NCBI GenBank assembly: GCA_047636495.1
Contig: JBLILH010000004.1
Coordinates: 1-64,000, forward strand
Direction: 5' to 3'
Origin: Endobugula sp047636495
GTDB lineage: Bacteria; Pseudomonadota; Gammaproteobacteria; Pseudomonadales; Cellvibrionaceae
Length of the DNA stretch: 64,000 nt
Shown: positions 52,827 through 63,100 of the stretch, in pieces
How the letters are laid out: each line of letters opens with the position of its first letter
Position numbering within the stretch: position 1 is the first letter of the stretch
Notes under the pieces: generated by a model
What the model saw: the letters and a program-made list of their open reading frames with translations, nothing else
Told to the model about the DNA's origin: nothing
Databases searched by the model: none
Position numbers and translations under genes: made by a program

Positions 52827-53939
52827 ATGCGTAATAAAAATTATTTTATAACAATTCTTACTACCTTCATTTTTGTATTAAGTAGTTTATCTTATGCTGA
52901 AAGGATTAAAGATATTACGTCGCTAGCGGGTGTCAGGAGTAACCCACTGATCGGTTATGGGTTAGTGGTAGGGCTTAATGGTAGCGGCGATCAAACTAAT
53001 CAAACACCGTTTACTACAGAATCTTTTATCAATATGCTCAAACAGTTTGGCATCTCCATCCCAGAAGGTGCCAGAATGCAATTAAAAAATGTGGCTGCCG
53101 TAGCAATTCATACTGAACTGCCCGCTTTTGCTAAGCCGGGACAACGATTAGATATTACCGTCTCTTCGATAGGTAACTCGAAAAGTTTGCGTGGAGGTAC
53201 TCTTTTAATGGCCCCTCTGAAAGGGGTAGATGGTAATGTTTATGCGCTTGCTCAAGGTAATTTAGTCGTAGGAGGATTAGGGGTAAATGGTGCGGATGGC
53301 TCAAAATTAACGATTAATATCCCTAGCGTTGGGCGTATCCCTAATGGCGCAATGGTCGAGCGCTCGGTGCCTACTAATTTTTCAGCAGGTCAACCCATTT
53401 TATTTAATTTACACCAAAGTGATTTTACAACAGCGAAAAGAGTAGCCGATAGTATTAATGACCTGTTGGGCCCTAAAGTGGCTCAAGCTCAAGACTCAAT
53501 GTCTATCGAGGTTCGAGCGCCACAAGACGCCTCACAACGAGTAAACTTCATCTCTCTTCTCGAAAATATCGAAGTAGTACCGGGAGAAGCGGCGGCGAAA
53601 ATTGTTATTAACTCTCGCACGGGGACTATTGTAGTTGGCAGTCATGTTCGAGTATCACCCGTTGCAGTGACTCACGGCAGCTTGACGGTGACCGTCGCGG
53701 AAGATGTTCAAGTGAGTCAGCCAGAGGCATTAGCAAACGGTACGACGGTGGTACTCCCTAGAACTAATATTACCGCTGAACAAACACTTAATCCTATGTT
53801 TAAGTTTTCACCCGGCCCCACCATTGACGAAATAGTGAGAGCGGTTAATGAGGTAGGCGCAGCACCCGGCGATTTAATGGCGATACTTGAAGCATTAAAG
53901 CAAGCGGGTGCTTTAAAAGCAGAGCTTGTCGTTATATAG
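52827..53939 (+). CDS. flgI: Flagellar P-ring protein FlgI
   Basis: The periplasmic P-ring protein (370 aa) has a signal peptide (FITILTTFIFVLSSLSYA) and then the highly conserved ERIKDITSLAGVRSNPLIGY with GLVVGLNGSGDQT. GGTLLMAPLKGVDGNVYALA, further on, is also diagnostic. The ATG at 52827 gives a proper leader. In-frame starts at 52806 (TTG) and 52818 (GTG, overlapping the flgH stop) are possible, and none has a good ribosome site. FlgA (41853-42566) is its chaperone. Confidence 0.96.
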   Translation: MRNKNYFITILTTFIFVLSSLSYAERIKDITSLAGVRSNPLIGYGLVVGLNGSGDQTNQTPFTTESFINMLKQFGISIPEGARMQLKNVAAVAIHTELPAFAKPGQRLDITVSSIGNSKSLRGGTLLMAPLKGVDGNVYALAQGNLVVGGLGVNGADGSKLTINIPSVGRIPNGAMVERSVPTNFSAGQPILFNLHQSDFTTAKRVADSINDLLGPKVAQAQDSMSIEVRAPQDASQRVNFISLLENIEVVPGEAAAKIVINSRTGTIVVGSHVRVSPVAVTHGSLTVTVAEDVQVSQPEALANGTTVVLPRTNITAEQTLNPMFKFSPGPTIDEIVRAVNEVGAAPGDLMAILEALKQAGALKAELVVI

Positions 53940-54013
53940 AAAGTGATGGGTTGGATGGTTTTTTAAAATTTTCTTAACCGTTTCTTAAAAAATTTATCAA
54001 AAGGTTTTATTCA

Positions 54014-55033
54014 ATGATTAATTCAATGCAACAAGATATGTCAGTATTGACGGCTCAGCAGTCATATACCGATCTTGCTAGCTTGCAAAAAATTAAACAA
54101 ACAGGAAGACAAGATCAAGATTTAGCATTGCGTCAAGTTGCCCAACAATTTGAATCGATGTTTGTTCAAATGATGTTGAAAAGTATGCGTTCAGCTAATG
54201 AAGTATTCGGTAAAGATAATCCATTAAATAGTTCTGAGATGACCCACCACCAAGAGATGTATGACAGTCAGCTGAGCTTATCGCTCAGCGCATCAAATAA
54301 GCTAGGGTTAGCAGATGCTTTTTATCGCCAGATGAAGTCAAATTACTTGCCACCCGAATCAAAGGGAGATAAGGGAGATAAGGAAGATAACGAGTTGTCA
54401 GGTATTTCTAAACGAAAAAATATACCGGCAGATAATGCGATGTACCAGTCTATCATCCGTAAAATACCTTTTCCCGATGCTGCCCTCGACAGCCAAAAAT
54501 CGACCACATATTCTTCTTTCGCCACAGAACAAATGGTACGTGATGACATTGCATTAAAAAATATCGATTCTTCAGAAGACTTCATTAACATGCTTACTCC
54601 TTATGCAAAAAAAGCAGCGGTATCATTAGGTGTTGACTATCAAGTATTAATAGCGCAATCGGCATTAGAAACAGGCTGGGGAAAACACATCATTAAAGAT
54701 GGATACGGCAAGCAAAGCTTCAATCTATTTAATATAAAAGCCGATAGCCGGTGGGAAGGTAAGTCAGTTAATGTTCCGACTATCGAGTATGTTAATGGTG
54801 TGGCAAAGAAACAAGTCGCTAGCTTTCGACGTTATGATTCAATTAGTGAAAGCTTCGATGATTATCAAAAATTTTTAGCGCAACCGCGTTATGAGCAAGC
54901 ATTAGCGAGCACTAATGCAGGCGACTTTATAACAGGCTTACAACGTGCTGGTTATGCTACTGATCCCCGTTATGCCGACAAAATACAACGTATCCTTGAT
55001 ACGGCTATAACGACAAAACAGGCTAAAAATTAA
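54014..55033 (+). CDS. flgJ: Flagellum-specific peptidoglycan hydrolase FlgJ
   Basis: The 339-residue protein is two-domain. The N-terminal rod-cap domain (LRQVAQQFESMFVQMMLKSM, LNSSEMTHHQEMYDSQLSL) helps rod assembly. The C-terminal glucosaminidase domain (VLIAQSALETGWGKHI, NLFNIKADSRW, YDSISESFDDYQKFL) with a catalytic Glu in the ALETGWG helix opens the cell wall for the rod. A linker rich in Lys, Asp and Glu joins them. The domain resembles the Bax-like protein at 18200-18883. Confidence 0.95.
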   Translation: MINSMQQDMSVLTAQQSYTDLASLQKIKQTGRQDQDLALRQVAQQFESMFVQMMLKSMRSANEVFGKDNPLNSSEMTHHQEMYDSQLSLSLSASNKLGLADAFYRQMKSNYLPPESKGDKGDKEDNELSGISKRKNIPADNAMYQSIIRKIPFPDAALDSQKSTTYSSFATEQMVRDDIALKNIDSSEDFINMLTPYAKKAAVSLGVDYQVLIAQSALETGWGKHIIKDGYGKQSFNLFNIKADSRWEGKSVNVPTIEYVNGVAKKQVASFRRYDSISESFDDYQKFLAQPRYEQALASTNAGDFITGLQRAGYATDPRYADKIQRILDTAITTKQAKN

Positions 55034-55087
55034 TAATGAGTAAGCTGAAAAAAAATTATATTCTACATAGCGTAGAGGCAAAATAAG

Positions 55088-58000
55088 ATGACGAGTGATA
55101 TTCTTGGCGTTAGTATCAGTGGCTTACGTGTTAGTCAAAATGCATTGCGTACCGTCGGTCACAATATCGCCAATGCAAATACGCCAGGGTATTCACGACA
55201 AGCAACAGAAATTAGTTCTGTTGGCGGGATACAAACTGGTGCTGGTTTTATTGGTAGTGGTTCATATACCAGCAATATTGAACGTGTGGTGAATGACTTT
55301 GTCACGGCTCAGGTTAGGCAAGACACGACGTTACACAGCGAATTGAATATTTATAATCAAAACATTTCTCAGCTGAATGATTTGTTAGCGAATGAATCGA
55401 CAGGTCTATCACAAGGAATACAATCTTTTTTCTCTGCGGTTCAAACGGCCAGCGACTCGCCCACCTCATTATCCAACCGTCAGCTTGTGGTGAGTCAAGC
55501 GAATAATTTAGCTGAACGCTTTAACACTTTATCAACTCGTATCGAGGCAGTGGAGGAAGGTGTTGTTCAAGGCATCAAAGCTGCCGTATCTAACGTTAAT
55601 AATTTAACGGGAGAAATTGCACTTCTTAATAATAAAATCGCGACGTTTCCTGGAGGGCAATCTGGCTCACCTAATGATTTGCTAGATCAACGAGATAACG
55701 CCTTACTTGAATTATCATCATTGATTTCTGTCAGCGTATCTACGCAAGGTGACAGTCAGATTAACGTGACGGTAGGTAATGGGATACCGCTTGTATTGGG
55801 TTCTCAACAAACTGATATCGCTGTAGGACAAAATGCGTTTAACCCTAAAAAGCCTGAAATAGTACTAGTCAATAGCAATATTACCCAATCTATTACACAG
55901 GCCTTCTCAGGGGGTGAAGTAGGCGGGTTACTTAACTTTCAAGAGACCGTTATTGACCCTACTTACAATGAGATAGGGCGTATGGCGACGTCTATTGCCG
56001 ACAACTTTAATCAACTCCAGACTCAAGGTATTACTTTAGATAATACCTATGGCTCAAATATTTTTACCGATATCAATCACGTGTCTATCGTAGGCGAACG
56101 CGTTTTAGCCAATGTCAATAACGGTTCTGGTAATCCAGCGATAGTAGTTAATATTAATGATAGTGGGCAACTTACCAATAGTGATTATCGCTTAACGATT
56201 GATGATAATGCAGGTGTTTACCAGATCACTCGATTGTCAGATGACAGTAAAATTACGTCAAATATCATTCCCTCTACTTTTCCAGCGACAATTTCATTTG
56301 ATGGTATTGATGTCGTTATTAATTCTGGCGGTTTTTCAGCGGGCGATCAATTTTTGATTCAGCCTAATAGAACGGCAGCAAAAAACTTATCATCAACAGG
56401 TCTCCAAGCAGCAGACATTGCTTTAGCATTTCCTTTTGAAACACAAAGCCATCTAGGTAATTTAGGTACGGCCAGTATTAGCGCGGGAGACATGCTGGGT
56501 ATACAAGATGCCAATGGTCAACCGCTATCTATGTTTTCACAGGCGGGTCAAATGTCACCGCCGCTTATTGTCAAGTTCACATCGCCAACCACCTATGACA
56601 TTTTAGATAACAGCGATCCGGGCCATCCTGTTGCGTTGACACCCCCCATGCGTAATCAAACTTACGTGCCTGGTAGTCAAAATGCTCTATTTAGTGCCGA
56701 CAGTGGTGCAACACTGGTTACCTCTGCGGGTGCGAATATAGGTTTGCCTGGGAGTTCACCTGCAACTCAAGCCGCCTTAAAACCTTCAGTGACACCACCG
56801 GCATTTGCCGCTGTTGATTTCAGCACGACGTCGAATCAGTTTTCTTTTGATGTAGTAGTGTCTAATACACTCGCGGGTGCCAACGATGGTACTTTCTTGG
56901 TCACGATAGAGACCGCCAGTATCACTAACAATACAGAGTTACTCGCAGCGCTTAATAATGATCTCAGTCTCAGTGGTAGCGATGTGCGAGCTTATATTAC
57001 CGATACAGCACAAGGAGAGGCGCTGGCGTTTGCTTCACCGGGTCATGGTGCCGGTGATATTGTTATACAAAATTATAATGCAGATCCAGACAGTACACTT
57101 GATAATGCACCTGCTGGACAGGCCAATACCTTGCTTGGGTTTGATGTTGAAGGGACCGTATTTACGACCGTTTCTGGTGTAAACGGGATTAGTGGTATCG
57201 GTAGTGCAACCAATAATTATCCAGTAGAAACATTAACCATTGTGACGACTAACCCAACAACGGGTTCAACCAGTTCACAAAATATTTTTACCAGTGCCGA
57301 TGCTAGCGCAAGAACAACTGCGAGCCAGTTATCTAATTTAACCGGGGTGAATGCAAGTGCTTTTAACGTTATGGAGCTGCGAGGCAGCGCGCTTACATTA
57401 ACCGAGCCACTCCAGTTGTCTTTAAATGGTGAAAACCTCATTAATTATGATACAGCTTTGATTGCATCGTCGGTACCGTCGCCAGCACTAAACAACGGCG
57501 AAGATTTTAATGACTATCTAGCGGATGAAATTAATAATAATACTCACTTACAGGCATCAGGAATAACCGCTATTAGTGCTTATGATGCGGTGAGTGGAGA
57601 GTTTTTTGTCAAAATAAACTCAACCTTAGGTGATGATTTCACGGTGGAATTAACGGCTGCAGCTTCAGGCGGTGGCAGTTTTTTTGTGAATGATGGTTCT
57701 AATGACGCTGTTGAGCTAACCGGCAGCGGCACCAACACGTCATCCCAAGTTGTTATTGGTGGCCGTATTGATGTGAGCTTATCAGACAATGTACGGTTAT
57801 CGACCAATCCAGAAACCAGCTTATTGTTTGGTGATAGTCGCGCAACTAATTTTTCACAAACCGCTTATATGGGTATTCAGGCGAGTATTAGTGGCTCACC
57901 GGAAACCGGGGATTACTTTACTTTAAATTTTAACGCCAATGCAAAATCAGATAATCGAAATGGCATCGCCATGTCGGGCTTACAGCAAGCAGAAACCATT

Positions 58001-58273
58001 GGGGGTAATACTCAAAATACCCAACAAAGTTTTCAACAAAACTACAATACATTAATCGAAAGTATTGGGATTAGTGCGAACAGCTCACAAAATAATACCG
58101 AAGCAGCCGCGAATGTTTTAGAACAAACAACGAGTCTGAGAAATTCTATTTCTGGTGTGAATTTAGACGAAGAAGCGGCAAACCTCATTCGTTACGAACA
58201 ATTATATTCAGCGAATGCACAAGTGATTACTGTTGCACGAGAATTGTTTGACCGATTAATTAACAGCTTTTAA
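55088..58273 (+). CDS. flgK: Enlarged hook-filament junction protein FlgK
   Basis: The 1061-residue FlgK (HAP1) is about twice the usual 550 or so. Both ends are standard: ILGVSISGLRVSQNALRTVG with HNIANANTPGYSRQ at the N-terminus, and SGVNLDEEAANLIRYEQLYS with ANAQVITVARELFDRLI at the C-terminus, along with NDLLDQRDNALLELS. The additional mass lies between about residues 400 and 960. It is rich in Ala, Ser, Thr, Asn and Asp, so it should form surface domains beyond the core. FlgK joins hook and filament and is exported with FlgN. Its growth parallels that of FlgE and flagellin. Confidence 0.96.
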   Translation: MTSDILGVSISGLRVSQNALRTVGHNIANANTPGYSRQATEISSVGGIQTGAGFIGSGSYTSNIERVVNDFVTAQVRQDTTLHSELNIYNQNISQLNDLLANESTGLSQGIQSFFSAVQTASDSPTSLSNRQLVVSQANNLAERFNTLSTRIEAVEEGVVQGIKAAVSNVNNLTGEIALLNNKIATFPGGQSGSPNDLLDQRDNALLELSSLISVSVSTQGDSQINVTVGNGIPLVLGSQQTDIAVGQNAFNPKKPEIVLVNSNITQSITQAFSGGEVGGLLNFQETVIDPTYNEIGRMATSIADNFNQLQTQGITLDNTYGSNIFTDINHVSIVGERVLANVNNGSGNPAIVVNINDSGQLTNSDYRLTIDDNAGVYQITRLSDDSKITSNIIPSTFPATISFDGIDVVINSGGFSAGDQFLIQPNRTAAKNLSSTGLQAADIALAFPFETQSHLGNLGTASISAGDMLGIQDANGQPLSMFSQAGQMSPPLIVKFTSPTTYDILDNSDPGHPVALTPPMRNQTYVPGSQNALFSADSGATLVTSAGANIGLPGSSPATQAALKPSVTPPAFAAVDFSTTSNQFSFDVVVSNTLAGANDGTFLVTIETASITNNTELLAALNNDLSLSGSDVRAYITDTAQGEALAFASPGHGAGDIVIQNYNADPDSTLDNAPAGQANTLLGFDVEGTVFTTVSGVNGISGIGSATNNYPVETLTIVTTNPTTGSTSSQNIFTSADASARTTASQLSNLTGVNASAFNVMELRGSALTLTEPLQLSLNGENLINYDTALIASSVPSPALNNGEDFNDYLADEINNNTHLQASGITAISAYDAVSGEFFVKINSTLGDDFTVELTAAASGGGSFFVNDGSNDAVELTGSGTNTSSQVVIGGRIDVSLSDNVRLSTNPETSLLFGDSRATNFSQTAYMGIQASISGSPETGDYFTLNFNANAKSDNRNGIAMSGLQQAETIGGNTQNTQQSFQQNYNTLIESIGISANSSQNNTEAAANVLEQTTSLRNSISGVNLDEEAANLIRYEQLYSANAQVITVARELFDRLINSF

Positions 58274-58302
58274 AATGTTCGTAATACGACAGAGAAAAGA
58301 TT

Positions 58303-59568
58303 ATGCGTATATCTACTCTACACCTATATAATCTAGCCAATAATAGTATGGCAGATGCCAATAGTGCGATAAATAAAACGCAAGAACAGCTATCGACAGG
58401 TAAGCGAGTGCTGAGCGCTGCAGATGACCCCGTTGCGGCAACGAAAATACAACAGCTAACTAATAACTTAGCGTTAGTTGACCAGTACAGTAAAAATATT
58501 TCTACTGCAGAAAATAATTTGGCAGAAGAAGAAACAGCACTAAAAAGCGTCACTAACCTAGTTCAGCGAATCAAAGAGCTGGCTGTTCAGGCAGGTAATA
58601 CCGCTAGTTTATCCACTAGCGAATATTCTGCATTGGCTTCGGAAGTTGATTCTCGTTTAAACGAATTAGTCGGATTAACGAATACGCGTAATGCGAATGG
58701 CGATTATATTTTTTCAGGTTATAAAAGCCAGTCTCCAGCATTTTCGGGGGATAGCGTTAGCGGCTATCAATATATGGGTGATGAAGGTGCTATTAATATT
58801 AAGGTTGACGATAATACCTTTGTTAAGGCGAGTGATTCAGGTAAAGGAATTTTTGTTGACATTCCCAATGCAGAAAATACCATTATCACGTCAGCCAACC
58901 CTAATAATCGTTCAACGCCTGCTATTACAATTTCTATTGGAAATATTGTTGATCAACAGGCCTATGATGATTTTTATCCAGAAGATATGGTGATCACCTT
59001 TAACGAAGATAGTAACTTGATACCTGCAGCAAGAAACTTCACTGTCACAGAAAAATCGACAGGCAAAATCATTGCCGAGAATCAACCTTATGCTGCAGGT
59101 GAACCGCTTGAGTTCAATGGGGCATCTATCACTATTACTGGGACCCCGGCGTCCGCTGACACTGGTTTGGGTTTGGCTGGAGATCAAATATTTATTGATT
59201 CCACCGCGACCCAAAACGTACTGACCACCTTAATGCGCTTTCAGGATGCTATGCAAGATTTCGATGGCTCGCCAGAAGCACGGGAGAGAATTGCGTCATC
59301 GGTAGCCGTGACGCTTGATAACCTATCAACAGTGCAAGACTCAATTTCAAATACAGTGACGGAAATAGGTGCTCGGCTTAATATTTTAGACAGTACCAGA
59401 GAGCAGCACCTTGATACCGAGCTTGCTTCAAATACTATTTTGGCGGATATTAGAGATCTAGATTATGCTGAAGCTGCGAGTAGGCTGTCTTCACAAACAC
59501 TTATTTTACAGGCTACACAGGCAACATTTTTACGTATTAGCGAACTGAATTTATTCTCTCGACTTTAA
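58303..59568 (+). CDS. flgL: Hook-filament junction protein FlgL
   Basis: The 421-residue FlgL (HAP3) has flagellin-like ends: MRISTLHLYNLANNSMADAN with QEQLSTGKRVLSAADDPVAA, and the C-terminal LDYAEAASRLSSQTLILQAT with QATFLRISELNLFSRL. It sits between FlgK and the filament. Its length is close to ordinary (300-420), so unlike FlgE, FlgK and flagellin it is not notably inflated. It is the last gene of the flgF operon. Confidence 0.96.
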   Translation: MRISTLHLYNLANNSMADANSAINKTQEQLSTGKRVLSAADDPVAATKIQQLTNNLALVDQYSKNISTAENNLAEEETALKSVTNLVQRIKELAVQAGNTASLSTSEYSALASEVDSRLNELVGLTNTRNANGDYIFSGYKSQSPAFSGDSVSGYQYMGDEGAINIKVDDNTFVKASDSGKGIFVDIPNAENTIITSANPNNRSTPAITISIGNIVDQQAYDDFYPEDMVITFNEDSNLIPAARNFTVTEKSTGKIIAENQPYAAGEPLEFNGASITITGTPASADTGLGLAGDQIFIDSTATQNVLTTLMRFQDAMQDFDGSPEARERIASSVAVTLDNLSTVQDSISNTVTEIGARLNILDSTREQHLDTELASNTILADIRDLDYAEAASRLSSQTLILQATQATFLRISELNLFSRL

Positions 59569-59613
59569 AATTAATGTTCTTTATTGATGCCTAACATGGC
59601 AAGCGTTATTGGC

Positions 59614-59922
59614 TTATTGTCCCAGGTAAAGGTCATTAATTTTTTTACTTTTTTGTAGTTGAATAAGAGATGTTTTATAAACGGTGTTTCTCTCGTTGGC
59701 GAGCGTGTTGATCTGTTGGTTCAGCCGATTCATTTCTTTAACAATTTCAATAATTATTTTTTGATCTTCTTGTCCCTCTTGGCTGATCATTGATTTTAAT
59801 TGAGCAATTAGTTCCTGTCTTTCTGTTTCTTTTTCTGCTAATAAATCCCACTGGTCATTTGTGGCCATATCACACATTACTTTTGTGATGCCTAGCATAG
59901 ATAAAAAAATATTCTTTTTCAT
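59614..59922 (-). CDS. FliT-like flagellar chaperone
   Basis: This 102-residue helical protein is encoded antisense between flgL and fliC. Segments NDQWDLLAEKETERQELIAQL and EMNRLNQQINTLANERN resemble FliT, the export chaperone of the filament cap FliD (the first is shown only in part). The final QLQKSKKINDLYLG also has the FliT flavour. The start at 59922 is chosen because GAGGA lies upstream. Earlier in-frame starts near 60012 have no ribosome site. FliT is normally in a fliDST operon, so this position is unusual. The assignment rests on pattern only. Confidence 0.55.
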   Translation of the reverse strand: MKKNIFLSMLGITKVMCDMATNDQWDLLAEKETERQELIAQLKSMISQEGQEDQKIIIEIVKEMNRLNQQINTLANERNTVYKTSLIQLQKSKKINDLYLGQ

Positions 59923-60094
59923 ACCATTTTCCTCGAGCATATAATTTGTACGTATAGCGTATGCATAGAAAGCGCGTTCTGCGTAAAACTTAATGCGGCA
60001 ATAACCTGCCAAGTATTCTATGGCGCCTGTGAAGAGTATAGAACATTACTGCGGTTTTTTTCTAAGTAACTGTTATTTTTATTGTTTTTTTAAT

Positions 60095-60110
60095 TGGCAC
60101 AAGCATTGCT
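60095..60110 (+). promoter_or_regulatory. Sigma-54 promoter of the flagellin gene
   Basis: TGGCAC-AAGCA-TTGCT is a perfect -24/-12 site, with ten bases between GG and GC and the ATG 62 bases further on. Many Pseudomonas- and Vibrio-type species drive their main flagellin from sigma-28, although Vibrio flaA also uses sigma-54. No sigma-28 site was seen here. Confidence 0.88.
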
Positions 60111-60171
60111 AAGTACAACCTATCCATTATTTTTAAATTTTATTATTACATAACACCGCAGGAGATAGGCT

Positions 60172-63100
60172 ATGCCCTTAGTAATCAACACCAACGTGTC
60201 TTCGCTCAATTCGCAGCGACAAATGATGACATCAGGAAAAGAGCTAGATCAAGCAATGGAACGTTTATCTTCTGGTAAGCGGATTAATAGCGCAGGTGAC
60301 GATGCGGCGGGCTTATCTATAGCTAACCGCTTCACTTCACAAATTCGCGGACTCGATCAAGCCGTGCGTAACGCTAATGATGGCATATCACTCATTCAAA
60401 CCGCCGAAGGCGCGTTAGATGAATCGACAAACATCTTGCAACGTATGCGAGAATTGGCCATTCAATCATCGAATGGTATCTATTCCGATACAGACCGCGC
60501 GACATTAGATGCAGAAGTGCAGCAACTGGTAGCGGAATTAGATCGGATCGCCGAAACGACCAGCTTTAACGGCCAAAAAATATTAGATGGCACATTAGGC
60601 AACGTAGATTTACAAATAGGTAGTGAAGCCAACGAGACGGTGTCTTTTTCTATCCAAGCAATGAATACGCAAACCTTGGGTCTGGGTTCTACCTCGTCTG
60701 ATTTGTCTGGCGATAGATTGCAGGATCTGACCAACATTAACACCAATGTGGCAGGTAACAATGCCAATGCGGCGATCACGTTTGCAGAAGGTGATGTCTT
60801 AATTAATGGCCAAGGATTATCGGCCTTTGATGGCGCTACCGATCGTTTACAAGACATTATTAATGATGTTAATACCAATATCGATGATGTTACGGCCAGC
60901 GGTTATAACGTTGTTCAGGCTGGCGCAGTCGGTGACGGTACCTTGGCGGCAGATGAGGTACTCACTATCTCGGTATTTAACGCCAGTGATAACTCAGAAA
61001 CCGAATTTACCTTTTCTAGTACCACAAGCATGGTCGACCTAGTTGGCGACATTAACACCAAAACTGGTGGTATTGTTGATGCCAGTATCAACGATAATGG
61101 TCGCTTAGTCTTAAGTAATGATACTGGTGCGTCCATCGCCTTAAGTTTAGATGATGGTATGGCTAATACCGTGACCTTGAATAGTGTATTAGGTATTAGT
61201 AATGCCAATGTGACCGACAATGGTGGCAGTATTGGTGCAGCAACAGAGTTTGCGGCGGGTGCAGATTACGGCGTGCTATTTTCAGGACAACTTGCTCTAA
61301 GCTCAGATGATGGTTCCGATATTAGTGTGACTGCTGGGGCTAATGGTACCAGTACAGACTTAGCCAACCTAGGCTTCCGTGAGACAGGTACAGGTGAAGT
61401 GACTGGTTTAGCACTTACTAGTGGTGCACAGGCAACTGCCCTAGCTGCAGGTGGCTTGGTGGTTAATGGCACTACCATTGCGGCCTCTACCGCAGCAGCA
61501 GGTTTACAGGGTAAGGTCGATAATATTAACGATGTCACCGCTGCGACCGGTGTAACTGCTACTGCTGAGGCAGCTCAGTCCTATACCTTTGATGCGAGTA
61601 TTGCACCGGTAGAAGTGGAAGCCGCTAATGCTTATGTGGCGCCTATCGTTTCTTTTTCCGATATACATGGTGGAGTTACACCTTCGACTCCCTCAGTCAC
61701 TTTTACTGAAATTGAAGGCGCTATTCCATCAGCGGCCTCTACATTATTAGGCGCTGCGGCAAGTACTACCGCTGCAGATTTTGATTTTGCCAGCAATGGT
61801 GCCACGTTGACTATTAATGGTGCTTCGGTGACGTTAAGTACCGATGTACTTGACTTAGATGGCTTGGTGAATGAGTTAAATAGTCAATTAAGTGCGAATG
61901 ACGTCTCAGCTCAAAATGTCGACGGCGTACTAACCTTAAGTGATAGTAATAATTCGGCCTTTACTATTACGGGTACACCTACAGGAACCACCTTAGATGC
62001 CGCCACAGGCTTAACTCTTGAAGGCGTAGGTGCAACAGCAGCAACCGCTTCACCAGCAGCCGCTCTTAACTCCGTCGTGATAGCAGGCGCAGCATCTCTT
62101 GATGATGGGGTTACTGGTTATGATTTTTCCGGTGGTAACGATGCCACCATTGTTATAGGCGGCACGTCTATCAACCTGACAAGCGATGTTAGTGATGTCG
62201 ATGGTTTAGTCGCTGCCCTTAATGGTGCATTAGTCGCAGCCAGTAGTACGATTACGGTAAGTAATCAAGATGGCACCTTAGCCTTTCAGGGCGACGCAGG
62301 CGCTGGTTTTACTGTCGGTTCAATTACGGGTAACGGATCAGGTGCAGCCGCTCTAGAAGAGGCGACTGGTCTTAATCTTGGTGGTGCCGATTCGGCGACC
62401 AGTTCCGATGTCGATGCCTATGACTTTGCCAGTAATAATGCCGCCTTTACGGTGGATGGCACAGCCATTACGTTAACCACTGACCTAACGGATCTTGATG
62501 GTTTAGTGGATGCGGTGAATAGTCAATTAGGTGCAGACATTACGAATGAGACGACGGCTTTTAATGACGATGGTGTTTTAGCCTTCCGCGATAGTGCCCA
62601 AGGTACCTTTACCATTGGTTCGGCAACGGGTAATGGTTTGAATGACGCCACGGGTATGGCGATGGTAGGTAACACCCTAACAGCCACGTCAGAAGGTGCG
62701 TTCGACTTCTCTGATCCGAATAAATCGATGAGTTTTGATTTAACCATTTCCAGTGGTAGCGCACAGACAGTGACACTAGATACTGACCTAGGCGATGTTG
62801 CTAGTGTGGTCGAGAGAATCAATCTCCAACTAACCGGTGCTGAAGCCTTCTTGGATGATAATAGCTTCTTGGCTTTCCGTAATACTACGGATACCACAAC
62901 ATTTACGATTGATAACGCCAGTTTGGGTACTGAAGTGACTACAGGTGATCTTAATGACCTAATCGGCTTTGATCTTGAAGGCTTAGATGTAGGCGGTGGT
63001 ACTCAAACCAGTGCGTCGGCCGCGTTCTTAATTAATGGGACTAACATTGACTTAACCACCAGTGTGACTTCTGGGCAAACCGTAACAGCACTTGAAGTGG

